A stretch of 28,821 bases of DNA, taken from NCBI GenBank assembly GCA_045589235.1, contig JAZNOR010000069.1, positions 1 through 28,821 of the forward strand. The letters run 5' to 3'. The position numbers and the translations under genes were made by a program. Below, piece by piece: positions 21,826 to 28,821 of the stretch. Positions within the stretch are counted from its first letter, which is position 1, and each line of letters starts with the position of its first letter. Source of the stretch: RGIG7332 sp045589235 (GTDB taxonomy: Bacteria > Bacillota > Clostridia > Oscillospirales > JAAYXM01). The notes beneath the pieces are model-generated. The model was not told where the DNA came from and made no database searches. It was given only the letters and a program-made list of their open reading frames with translations.

Positions 21826-22602
21826 ATGTCAACTATTTTTGAACATATCGGCTTTCATTTAAATAATGAAGAGGATGTTTTCCGCCTTGCGGATTTCACG
21901 ATGAATGCAGGTAAAATTTTTCTGGTTGAAGACGGTTTTTATGCGTGCTATCAGAATGTGTCCGGCAGTGAAGTCTGGTGCCGTATGGCGCTCGACCACG
22001 AGGAGAAAAAGACAACGCTTTTAAATATTGATCCGCACTTTAACGGCAATAATATTTGGAAATTAAAGCTTGGTCAGGCATACGCAGGCGATGACTTTTT
22101 AGATGCAAAATGCGTGCTTTATACCGAGGATGAAAAGCAGTTTATAACCGCACGTATTATGGGCGTTTTTGCACTTTCTGATTTTCAGGCAGACAAGCTC
22201 TATCATTTTCAGGTTGCTCTTATTCCGCAGACGATTGAGTTTTTTGAAAATGAAGACGAATACCGCGAGATAACAGGCGATAATCAAACAATTGCCGGCG
22301 CGATTTTCCCGTACGGTATGTATTCGAGTATGGTCGCGGTTGAGGACGATGAAAAAGACCGCAGCGGTGAAGTTTTACTGACACGCCTTTTATGTAAAAT
22401 AAGAAGCTGTGAAAGACGGGAAATGGAGCTTGACGGAAATAAATTCGGCGGTTTCTATCATCTTATTGCAGAGACCGTTTTGGGTCCTCTCGATATTGCG
22501 TCAAGTCGCGAATGCAATGAGGGCGAATATGCAATGATAATCGGCTGTATGTCGGCTAAAGTAATTGATGAAAAAATTCTTGAGGAAGATACGACTAAAT
22601 GA
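21826..22602 (+). CDS. Conserved-looking protein of unknown function in the topoisomerase operon
   Basis: 258 aa, acidic and soluble with no signal peptide or membrane segment. I do not recognise the family. It appears as mixed alpha/beta with several aromatic strands (GFYACYQNVSGSEVWCRMAL, LYHFQVALIPQTIEFFENED, YHLIAETVLGPLDIASSREC). AAAGAGG lies before ATG 21826, 12 nt after the topoisomerase A subunit. The stop overlaps the ABC-F start (ATGA). This spacing says it is made together with both, but no function follows from that alone. Confidence 0.85.
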   Translation: MSTIFEHIGFHLNNEEDVFRLADFTMNAGKIFLVEDGFYACYQNVSGSEVWCRMALDHEEKKTTLLNIDPHFNGNNIWKLKLGQAYAGDDFLDAKCVLYTEDEKQFITARIMGVFALSDFQADKLYHFQVALIPQTIEFFENEDEYREITGDNQTIAGAIFPYGMYSSMVAVEDDEKDRSGEVLLTRLLCKIRSCERREMELDGNKFGGFYHLIAETVLGPLDIASSRECNEGEYAMIIGCMSAKVIDEKILEEDTTK

Positions 22603-24464
22603 TTGACATTTCAGTTAAAGGACTACACAAATCCTACGGCGCGAATGAAATTTTAAAAGACATTTCATTTGAAATAAACCGCGGTGAGCGCGTGGGACTT
22701 ATAGGCGAAAACGGAAGCGGTAAGACAACGCTTTTTAAAATCCTGATGGATGAAATTGACTATGATGCAGGGGAAGTGCATATTGCACCCGATGCGCGAG
22801 TCGGTATGATTCATCAGATTCCCGTCTATCCCGAAGGATATACCGTGCTCGATGTGCTGCGCAATGCTTATTCTCATTTAGATGAGCTTGAAAAGCAAAT
22901 GAAGCATTTAGAGCGTCTTATGGAAGTGTATAGCGACGATGCAATGCTAAAACGCTACGGCGAGCTTACTGCGAAGTATGAGCACTTCGGCGGATATGAG
23001 ATGGACACGCAGGTTGCAAAGGTTGCAAACGGTCTGGGTATTTCCGAAATGATGCGCGCGCAAAAATTCTCAGAGCTCTCGGGCGGTGAGAAAACACGCA
23101 TAAATCTCGCGCGTGCAATCCTGCAAAATACAGATATTTTACTGCTTGATGAGCCGACAAACCACCTGGATATTGACGCGGTTGAATGGCTTGAGGACTA
23201 CCTTTCAAAATATGAGGGAACGGTTGTTACAATCTCCCATGACCGCTATTTTATAGACCGAACGGTAACTCGCATAATTGAGCTTGAGGACACCGCGATT
23301 TTCTTCTATCCGGGAAACTATAGCTTCTATATGGAGGAAAAGCAGGCGCGCTACTTAGAGCAGAAAAAACGCTATGAGGCTGAGCAGAAGAAGATTGCAC
23401 AGCTTGAATATGCCGCCGAGCGAATGCACGGTTGGGGTATGGGCAATAAGCGGCTTCAGGTGCGTGCATTTGCAATGGAGCGGCGAATTGAACGCCTTCG
23501 CAAAACCGAAAAGCCAAAGGAGCACAGAAACGTTCTGCGCGGCGGCTTTGCCGAGCGCGAATTCCACGGCGATGAGGTGTTTGCTGCGCGCGATATATGC
23601 CATGCTTTCGGCGATAGAGTTATTTTAGATAACATAAGCTTAAAGATGCGAAACGGTGATAAAATTGCGCTTATTGGCTTAAATGGAAGTGGCAAGACGA
23701 CGTTTTTAAATATAATTACCGATAGAATAACGCCAAATTCCGGCACGATTAAATTCGGTCCGTCAATCAAAGCAGGCCTTCTGCCGCAGGTTGTTACATT
23801 TGAAGATGAAGAGCGAAATTTAGTCGACACGGTGATTTATGCGCTCAATGTAACACCCGCCTCTGCGAGAAATCACCTTGCCGCATTCGATTTTACGGGT
23901 GAGGATGTTTTTGAAAAGGTAAAAACGCTCTCAGGTGGAGAGCGGAGCCGCCTTGCTCTGTGTTTACTTATGGCTCGTGAAATTAACTTTTTAATACTCG
24001 ACGAGCCGACAAACCACTTAGATATCACGTCGCGAGAATGGATTGAAGAGGCAATATTCCGCTTTGACGGACCGCTTCTCTTTGTATCGCATGACAGATA
24101 TTTTTTAAATCGCTTTACCAACCGTGTGTGGGCGCTTGAGAACGGGAAAATTGAAGACTTCGACGGTGGATACGATGCATACAGAGCAGACGTTGCACGC
24201 CGCGAAATATATAAATATTCAGCTCCTGCCAAAGAAAAGGTGCAGGAAAAGCCAAAGGCGCGTTCTAAAAATACAGAAAAGAAAATCGCAAATCTTGAGC
24301 GAGAGATTGCAAATATCGAGGCGCACATTAACGAAATTGAAGAACAAATGAGCGCAGCAGGCTCCGACTACGAGTGTATTGCCAAACTTATGGAGGAGCA
24401 GAAAACGGAAAATGAAAAGTTAGAGTTGCTCTATGAGGAATGGGGAGAGCTCTCTGATGTTTAA
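22599..24464 (+). CDS. ABC-F family ATP-binding protein
   Basis: 621 aa, two ABC domains in one chain and no membrane segments; ABC-F proteins act on the ribosome. Domain 1: Walker A GENGSGKTT (36-44), signature LSGGEKTR (160-167), Walker B LLLDEPTNHLD (181-191). Domain 2: GLNGSGKTT (360-368), LSGGERSR (444-451), LILDEPTNHLD. The inter-domain linker (about 235-325) is long, basic and helical. The C-terminal coiled coil (about 555-615) resembles that of Uup/YfmR/YkpA-type members. Whether it is housekeeping or gives antibiotic protection cannot be decided here. Translationally coupled to the unknown gene before it. Confidence 0.92.
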   Translation: MIDISVKGLHKSYGANEILKDISFEINRGERVGLIGENGSGKTTLFKILMDEIDYDAGEVHIAPDARVGMIHQIPVYPEGYTVLDVLRNAYSHLDELEKQMKHLERLMEVYSDDAMLKRYGELTAKYEHFGGYEMDTQVAKVANGLGISEMMRAQKFSELSGGEKTRINLARAILQNTDILLLDEPTNHLDIDAVEWLEDYLSKYEGTVVTISHDRYFIDRTVTRIIELEDTAIFFYPGNYSFYMEEKQARYLEQKKRYEAEQKKIAQLEYAAERMHGWGMGNKRLQVRAFAMERRIERLRKTEKPKEHRNVLRGGFAEREFHGDEVFAARDICHAFGDRVILDNISLKMRNGDKIALIGLNGSGKTTFLNIITDRITPNSGTIKFGPSIKAGLLPQVVTFEDEERNLVDTVIYALNVTPASARNHLAAFDFTGEDVFEKVKTLSGGERSRLALCLLMAREINFLILDEPTNHLDITSREWIEEAIFRFDGPLLFVSHDRYFLNRFTNRVWALENGKIEDFDGGYDAYRADVARREIYKYSAPAKEKVQEKPKARSKNTEKKIANLEREIANIEAHINEIEEQMSAAGSDYECIAKLMEEQKTENEKLELLYEEWGELSDV

Positions 24465-24533
24465 AATTTTCTCTTTTAAATTAGTATAATATATGGTAAT
24501 ATATAAGGTAGACTTTTATGGGAGGACACGAAA

Positions 24534-25604
24534 ATGCTTGAAAAGGTAGCATTGCTTGAAGAAAAATATATTGAGCTTGAGAAACAGCTTGCAGATCCGG
24601 ATCTTTACAATGACCCGGCTGCCGCTGCAAAATTACTCAAGGAGCAGAAGGATTTAACTCCGATTATCGAGGCGTACCGCAACTATCGCCGCGTGGAGGA
24701 GGATATGAACGCCGCGCGCGAAATGCTCGACGGTAAGCTCGACCCCGAAATGCGCGAGTTTGCGCAGGAGGAGTTTTCTACAGCGAAGGAAGAACTCGCA
24801 AATATCGAGCAGCAACTTAAAATTTTACTTCTTCCGACTGACCCGAACGATGATAAGAACGTTATCGTTGAAATCCGCGGCGGTGCAGGCGGCGAGGAGG
24901 CTGCTCTCTTTGCGCATTCACTTCACCGTATGTATTCCATGTATGCAGAATCACGCCGTTGGAAGACCGAGATTCTTAACTTAAATGAAACCGAGCTAGG
25001 CGGCGTTAAGGAAATAAGTTTTATTATTGAGGGTGCAGGTGCATACTCACGCCTTAAATTCGAAAGTGGTGTGCATCGCGTTCAGCGCGTTCCGGATACT
25101 GAATCATCGGGCAGAATACACACTTCAACCGTTACCGTTGCAGTGCTTCCTGAAGCTGAGGAGGTTGACGTTGATTTTAATATGTCAGATGTCGACGTGG
25201 ATACATTCAGAGCTTCCGGTGCAGGCGGTCAGCACGTTAATAAAACAGAGTCTGCAATAAGACTTACTCACCGACCGACAGGTATAGTTGTTGAATGTGA
25301 TGACGAGCGCAGTCAGCATAAGAATAAGGACCGCGCTATTAAGCTTTTAAAAGCTAAATTATACGATATTCAGATGCAGGAGCAGATGTCGCAGATTGCG
25401 GCTGAGCGTAAGAGTCAGGTCGGAACAGGTGACCGCAGTGAGCGTATCCGCACCTATAACTATCCGCAGGGACGTGTTACCGACCACCGTATCGGTCTTA
25501 CTCTCTATAAGCTCGAGCAGTTTATGGATGGCGATTTAGACGAGATGGTCGATGCAATCATCACGGCAGATCAGGCCGAAAAGCTTCGTGCCAGTGAAGA
25601 ATAA
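24534..25604 (+). CDS. prfA: Peptide chain release factor 1
   Basis: 356 aa, full length. Recognises UAA and UAG stops and releases the peptide. GGQ is at 231-233 (SGAGGQHVNKTES). The stop-codon-reading PxT motif is PDT (187-189) in VQRVPDTESSGRIHTST, so this is RF1 and not RF2 (SPF). AGGAGG-like GGGAGG precedes ATG 24534. A TATAAT at 24485-24490 in the 69-nt gap before it could be a -10 box, but its -35 is poor. The methyltransferase gene prmC, often next to prfA, is not here; tsaC follows after 21 nt. Confidence 0.97.
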   Translation: MLEKVALLEEKYIELEKQLADPDLYNDPAAAAKLLKEQKDLTPIIEAYRNYRRVEEDMNAAREMLDGKLDPEMREFAQEEFSTAKEELANIEQQLKILLLPTDPNDDKNVIVEIRGGAGGEEAALFAHSLHRMYSMYAESRRWKTEILNLNETELGGVKEISFIIEGAGAYSRLKFESGVHRVQRVPDTESSGRIHTSTVTVAVLPEAEEVDVDFNMSDVDVDTFRASGAGGQHVNKTESAIRLTHRPTGIVVECDDERSQHKNKDRAIKLLKAKLYDIQMQEQMSQIAAERKSQVGTGDRSERIRTYNYPQGRVTDHRIGLTLYKLEQFMDGDLDEMVDAIITADQAEKLRASEE

Positions 25605-25625
25605 ATTTGGAAGAAGAGGCATAAA

Positions 25626-26663
25626 ATGAAAACCGAAGTTCTGAAGGTGAACAATTTAATAGCCGATGCAGATAAAATTTCACGCGCAGGTGAACTTTTA
25701 AAAAACGGCGAAGTTGTTGCAATTCCAACCGAGACCGTTTACGGTCTTGCTGCGAATGCACTTGATAAGGATGCGGTTGCTAAGATATTTAAAGCAAAGG
25801 GCAGACCGCAGGACAATCCGCTTATTGTTCACATTTCAGATATGGAAATGCTCGAAAAGTTAGTTGAGGAGATACCGGAGAGCGCAATCGCTCTTGCCGA
25901 GAATTTCTGGCCGGGTCCGCTTACGATGATACTTAAAAAGCGCGATATTATTCCGGATGAAGTAAGCGCAGGATTATCAACCGTGGGTATTCGCTTCCCT
26001 GAACATAAAATTGCGCGTGCAATTATTTTCACATCAGGTGTTCCGCTTGCAGCACCGTCTGCGAACACATCGGGTAAACCCAGTCCTACAAAGGCAGAAC
26101 ATGTGTTTTTTGATATGAACGGAAAAATCCCCGCGATTGTGGATGGGGGAGAGGCGAGTGTCGGCGTTGAATCAACGATTGTTGACTTAACGCGTGAGAA
26201 ACCGCGCCTGCTCCGACCGGGTGGAATTTCAAAAGCTCAGCTCGAATCGGTACTTGGTGAAATTGATGTTGATCCTGCCGTTGTTCGTTCTATTGCAAAT
26301 GATACGGTCGTTGCGGCCCCCGGTATGAAATACCGTCACTACGCACCGAACGCTCCGCTTTTTATTTTAGAAGGCGATTTGGCGTCTGCATGTGAATTTG
26401 TTAAGGGCGAAGAGGCCTGCGCAGTGCTTTGCTTTGAAGAAGAAGTCGAGGAGTTCTCCACTGTTTGCGATAATGTTATTTCCTACGGCAGGGAAAGTGA
26501 ACCCGAAACGCTTGCAAGAAAGTTGTTTGATGCGCTTCGCAAATTTGATGATATGGATATTTCAAAAATTTATGCTCGTGAGCCGAAGAATGGTGATGGG
26601 GTAGAGCTTGCTGTTATAAACAGACTTCAGAAATCAGCGGGCTTTATGAGAGTTAGGAAGTGA
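25626..26663 (+). CDS. tsaC: L-threonylcarbamoyladenylate synthase, Sua5 type
   Basis: 345 aa. Makes threonylcarbamoyl-AMP from Thr, bicarbonate and ATP for the t6A37 modification of tRNAs reading ANN codons. YrdC-type catalytic domain at about 15-205: VVAIPTETVYGLAAN, KAKGRPQDNPL (56-66), FWPGPLTMIL, PSANTSGKPSPT and STIVDLT. A C-terminal Sua5 domain at about 225-345, including APGMKYRHYAPNAPL, makes it the long Sua5/YwlC form. ATG 25626 follows AAGAGG. coaE begins 4 nt after the stop. Confidence 0.95.
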   Translation: MKTEVLKVNNLIADADKISRAGELLKNGEVVAIPTETVYGLAANALDKDAVAKIFKAKGRPQDNPLIVHISDMEMLEKLVEEIPESAIALAENFWPGPLTMILKKRDIIPDEVSAGLSTVGIRFPEHKIARAIIFTSGVPLAAPSANTSGKPSPTKAEHVFFDMNGKIPAIVDGGEASVGVESTIVDLTREKPRLLRPGGISKAQLESVLGEIDVDPAVVRSIANDTVVAAPGMKYRHYAPNAPLFILEGDLASACEFVKGEEACAVLCFEEEVEEFSTVCDNVISYGRESEPETLARKLFDALRKFDDMDISKIYAREPKNGDGVELAVINRLQKSAGFMRVRK

Positions 26664-26667
26664 TTTT

Positions 26668-27252
26668 TTGGTTATAGTTGGAATTACGGGCGGTTCAGGA
26701 ACAGGTAAATCATTCGTCGCTTCAAAGCTTTGCGGAGAAGATGATTTATGGATTGATGCAGACCATGTTTACCACAAGCTTTTAGACGAAAGCTCCGCTA
26801 TGAGACGTGCTATACTAAATGAATTTCCCGAAGCGGAGGTCGACGGTAAAATCAATCGTGGCAAACTCGCTTCAATGGTTTTTACCAATGACCGTGACCT
26901 TATGAAATTAAATAAAATAACTCATCCGTTTGTTATTGAACAGATTGAGAAAGAAATAGCAGAATGCTATTGCACCAATGTTGAACTCGTTGTGATTGAT
27001 GCGATTGCGCTTTTTGAAAGCGGCCTTAATAAAATTTGCGACAAGACAATTGGAGTCATTGCCTCCGATTCGCGCAGACTTGCGCGCATTACTGTTCGTG
27101 ATGATATCGGTATTGAGCGTGCGCGTGCACGAATTGCAGCTCAGCAAAAAGAAGAGTTTTACAGGAAAAAATGTGACTATATAATTGAAAATGATGAAAA
27201 CTCAAGCCTCGATAGCATAATTTCTGAAATAAAAGAAGAAGTTTTAGGGTAA
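26668..27252 (+). CDS. coaE: Dephospho-CoA kinase
   Basis: 194 aa. Last step of coenzyme A synthesis, phosphorylating the 3'-hydroxyl of dephospho-CoA. P-loop GGSGTGKS (8-15), DADHVYH, EIEKEIA, the VVIDAIALFESGLNK strand and the lid-region RLARITVRD. The start is TTG 26668, seven bases downstream of AGGAAGTG, which overlaps the end of tsaC. This is the only sensible start, since the family begins directly with I-V-G-I-T-G-G. Confidence 0.93.
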   Translation: MVIVGITGGSGTGKSFVASKLCGEDDLWIDADHVYHKLLDESSAMRRAILNEFPEAEVDGKINRGKLASMVFTNDRDLMKLNKITHPFVIEQIEKEIAECYCTNVELVVIDAIALFESGLNKICDKTIGVIASDSRRLARITVRDDIGIERARARIAAQQKEEFYRKKCDYIIENDENSSLDSIISEIKEEVLG

Positions 27253-27265
27253 AGGAGAGTAAAAA

Positions 27266-28663
27266 ATGGATAAGAGCAAAGCTCAGGCACTTCGTGAAAA
27301 TCTGTGCTACAAAAATGAAAACGGCTATAAGAATATAGACGACAGCACAAAAATGGCGATTTATGACTTCAGCGAGGGATATAAAAGGTTTTTAACCGAG
27401 GGTAAGACTGAACGCGATTGTGTTGAAATTGCAATTGATAAAGCAAAACAAAACGGTTTTGTTGAATATCGCAGAGGTATGGCGCTTCGTGCAGGCGATA
27501 AGATTTATGTAAATAATCGCGATAAAGCGCTTATCCTTGCAGTAATCGGTAGCGAAAACATAGAAAAGGGCGTGCATATTGCAGCTGCACACATCGATGC
27601 TCCGTGTATTCACTTAAAACAGAATCCTGTTTATGAAGATGGCGAGCTTTGTATGTTCAAAACCCATTATTACGGTGGTATTAAAAAATACCAGTGGCCG
27701 GCAATTCCGCTTGAACTCCGTGGTGTCGTTGCTCTCTGCGACGGTACTACAGTTAAAATTGAGATTGGTTCAGATGAAAATGATCCGGTCTTTACAATTA
27801 CCGACTTGCTTCCACACCTCGGCAAGGATCAGATGAGCAAAACAATGCTTGAGGGCGTGCCTGGTGAGAGCCTTAATATTTTAATCGGAAGTGAGCCGCT
27901 TGACGGCGAGGGCGACAATTTAATTAAATTAAATATTCTCCGCATTTTAAATGAAAAATACGGTATCCGCGAAATTGATTTCTTGTCAGCTGAGCTCGCT
28001 GCAGTTCCTGCATTCAATGCGCGTGACTTAGGATTTGACCGTTCACTTATCGGCTCTTACGGACATGACGACAGAGTTTGTGCTTATCCCGTGCTTGAGG
28101 CGATTTTTGATTGCGAAAATCCAAAGTATACTGCTGTTTGCGTGCTTGCAGATAAAGAGGAAATCGGCTCCGAGGGCGTAAGCGGTATGAAGAGTGCGCA
28201 TTTCGATACATTTATGGAGGATATCTGCGAGGAGATGCATGCAAGAGTCCGCGTAGCTTTAGAAAATTCATGCTGCCTTTCTGCAGATGTTGTGTCTGCG
28301 TTTGACCCAAATTTCCCTGAAGTTTTAGATAAACGCAATGCAGGCTTTGTAAATCACGGCGTAACGCTTTGCAAATATACCGGCTCACGCGGTAAATCAG
28401 GCGCATCGGATGCATCAGCCGAGCTTGTTGCGCGTATAAGAAGAATTTTTGAAGAAAACAGCATAGTATGGCAGATGGGCGCACTCGGTAAGGTCGACCA
28501 GGGTGGCGGCGGAACAGTTGCCATGTATATGGCAGAGCGCAATATTGATACTATTGACGCAGGCGTTCCTGTTTTAAGCATGCACGCACCGTTTGAAGTA
28601 GTTTCAAAGCTCGATGTTTATATGACATATAAAGCAATGAGCGCATTTTTTGATGAAAAGTAA
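27266..28663 (+). CDS. M18 family aminopeptidase
   Basis: 465 aa, a zinc aminopeptidase of the aspartyl-aminopeptidase/Ape1-like group, normally a large cytosolic oligomer trimming N-terminal residues. Metal and catalytic residues: His109 and Asp111 (AAHIDAP), Asp268/Asp269 (YGHDDR), Glu298/Glu299 (ADKEEIGSEG) and His440 (SMHAPFE). The C-terminal GASDASAE and GGGGTVAMYMAERN segments are also typical. AAAGGAGAG precedes ATG 27266. Last gene before a strong terminator. Confidence 0.93.
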   Translation: MDKSKAQALRENLCYKNENGYKNIDDSTKMAIYDFSEGYKRFLTEGKTERDCVEIAIDKAKQNGFVEYRRGMALRAGDKIYVNNRDKALILAVIGSENIEKGVHIAAAHIDAPCIHLKQNPVYEDGELCMFKTHYYGGIKKYQWPAIPLELRGVVALCDGTTVKIEIGSDENDPVFTITDLLPHLGKDQMSKTMLEGVPGESLNILIGSEPLDGEGDNLIKLNILRILNEKYGIREIDFLSAELAAVPAFNARDLGFDRSLIGSYGHDDRVCAYPVLEAIFDCENPKYTAVCVLADKEEIGSEGVSGMKSAHFDTFMEDICEEMHARVRVALENSCCLSADVVSAFDPNFPEVLDKRNAGFVNHGVTLCKYTGSRGKSGASDASAELVARIRRIFEENSIVWQMGALGKVDQGGGGTVAMYMAERNIDTIDAGVPVLSMHAPFEVVSKLDVYMTYKAMSAFFDEK

Positions 28664-28670
28664 AACAAAG

Positions 28671-28703
28671 GGAGAACTGAAAAATTCAGTTCTCCTTTTT
28701 TTT
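28671..28703 (+). terminator. Terminator after the aminopeptidase
   Basis: GGAGAACTGAA (28671-28681) pairs with TTCAGTTCTCC (28685-28695), loop AAA, followed by eight T. Confidence 0.95.
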
Positions 28704-28712
28704 CAAAATTAC

Positions 28713-28741
28713 TTGACAGATTGGTATATTTTGTGTATACT
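28713..28741 (+). promoter_or_regulatory. Promoter of tRNA-Trp
   Basis: TTGACA (28713-28718), 17-bp spacer, TATACT (28736-28741); the tRNA starts 18 bases later. Confidence 0.88.
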
Positions 28742-28759
28742 ATAACAGTTGAAAAACAT

Positions 28760-28821
28760 AGGGGTATAGCTCAGTTGGTAGAGCAGCGGTCTCCAAAACC
28801 GCGTGCCGAGGGTTCGAGCCC
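28760..28821 (+). tRNA. tRNA-Trp(CCA), cut by the window end
   Basis: 62 nt of about 76 are present. Acceptor 5' strand AGGGGTA, D arm GCTCAGTTGGTAGAGC, anticodon stem GCGGT/ACCGC with loop CTCCAAA, and the start of the T arm. Confidence 0.93.

Noticed and set aside
23456..24328. Long minus-strand ORFs of 124 and 151 codons
   Set aside because: They lie wholly opposite the ABC-F gene, contain no recognisable motif and lack ribosome binding sites.

Overview
The window looks like chromosome from a low-to-middle GC, spore-forming member of the Clostridia, probably an Oscillospiraceae/Ruminococcaceae-type gut bacterium. The basis is the rel-dtd-MBL-hemZ order, the sporulation/division cluster spoVB-like/mazG/hup/rqcP/yabP/yabQ/divIC/yabR, and strong AGGAGG-type ribosome binding sites with frequent GTG/TTG starts. 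Taxonomy is inference. There is no prophage, insertion sequence or CRISPR array. The first ~38 bases appear to be sequencing adapter, so the contig really begins inside rel.

Layout. (1) 39-7037, plus: 5'-truncated bifunctional rel, dtd, an MBL-fold hydrolase, hemZ, a small zinc-ribbon protein, purine nucleoside phosphorylase and an MTA/SAH-type deaminase, tightly packed and ending in a terminator. (2) 7091-11652, plus: the conserved yab cluster, with HU between mazG and rqcP. (3) 11653-15099: a candidate minus-strand small RNA, an orphan amidohydrolase, a self-regulated XRE repressor plus membrane protein, tRNA-Ser(CGA) and mannonate dehydratase. (4) 15171-15955: an element of crossing inverted repeats, then six minus-strand tRNAs from two near-consensus promoters (Val alone; Gly-Arg-His-Gln-Lys). 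(5) 16021-17457, minus: corA with a structured leader that encodes a 22-residue peptide, and a DUF2508 protein. (6) 17593-24464, plus: a divergent second type IIA topoisomerase pair, an unknown protein and an ABC-F ATPase in one tight operon. (7) 24534-28703, plus: prfA, tsaC/sua5, coaE and an M18 aminopeptidase, then a tRNA-Trp cut by the window end.

The genes are mostly housekeeping: stringent response, translation quality control and termination, purine salvage, sporulation/septum formation. The parts most worth a second look are regulatory. The corA leader carries a short ORF starting Met-Ser-Pro-Asp-Pro, reminiscent of the Mg2+-sensing MgtL peptide of enterobacteria; its first and last codons pair with each other, and a second hairpin hides the corA ribosome binding site. 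Next come an orphan ~100-nt RNA gene with a near-perfect promoter and its own terminator, and the divergent topoisomerase operon whose ParC-like subunit has Ala and Glu at the two classical quinolone-contact positions.
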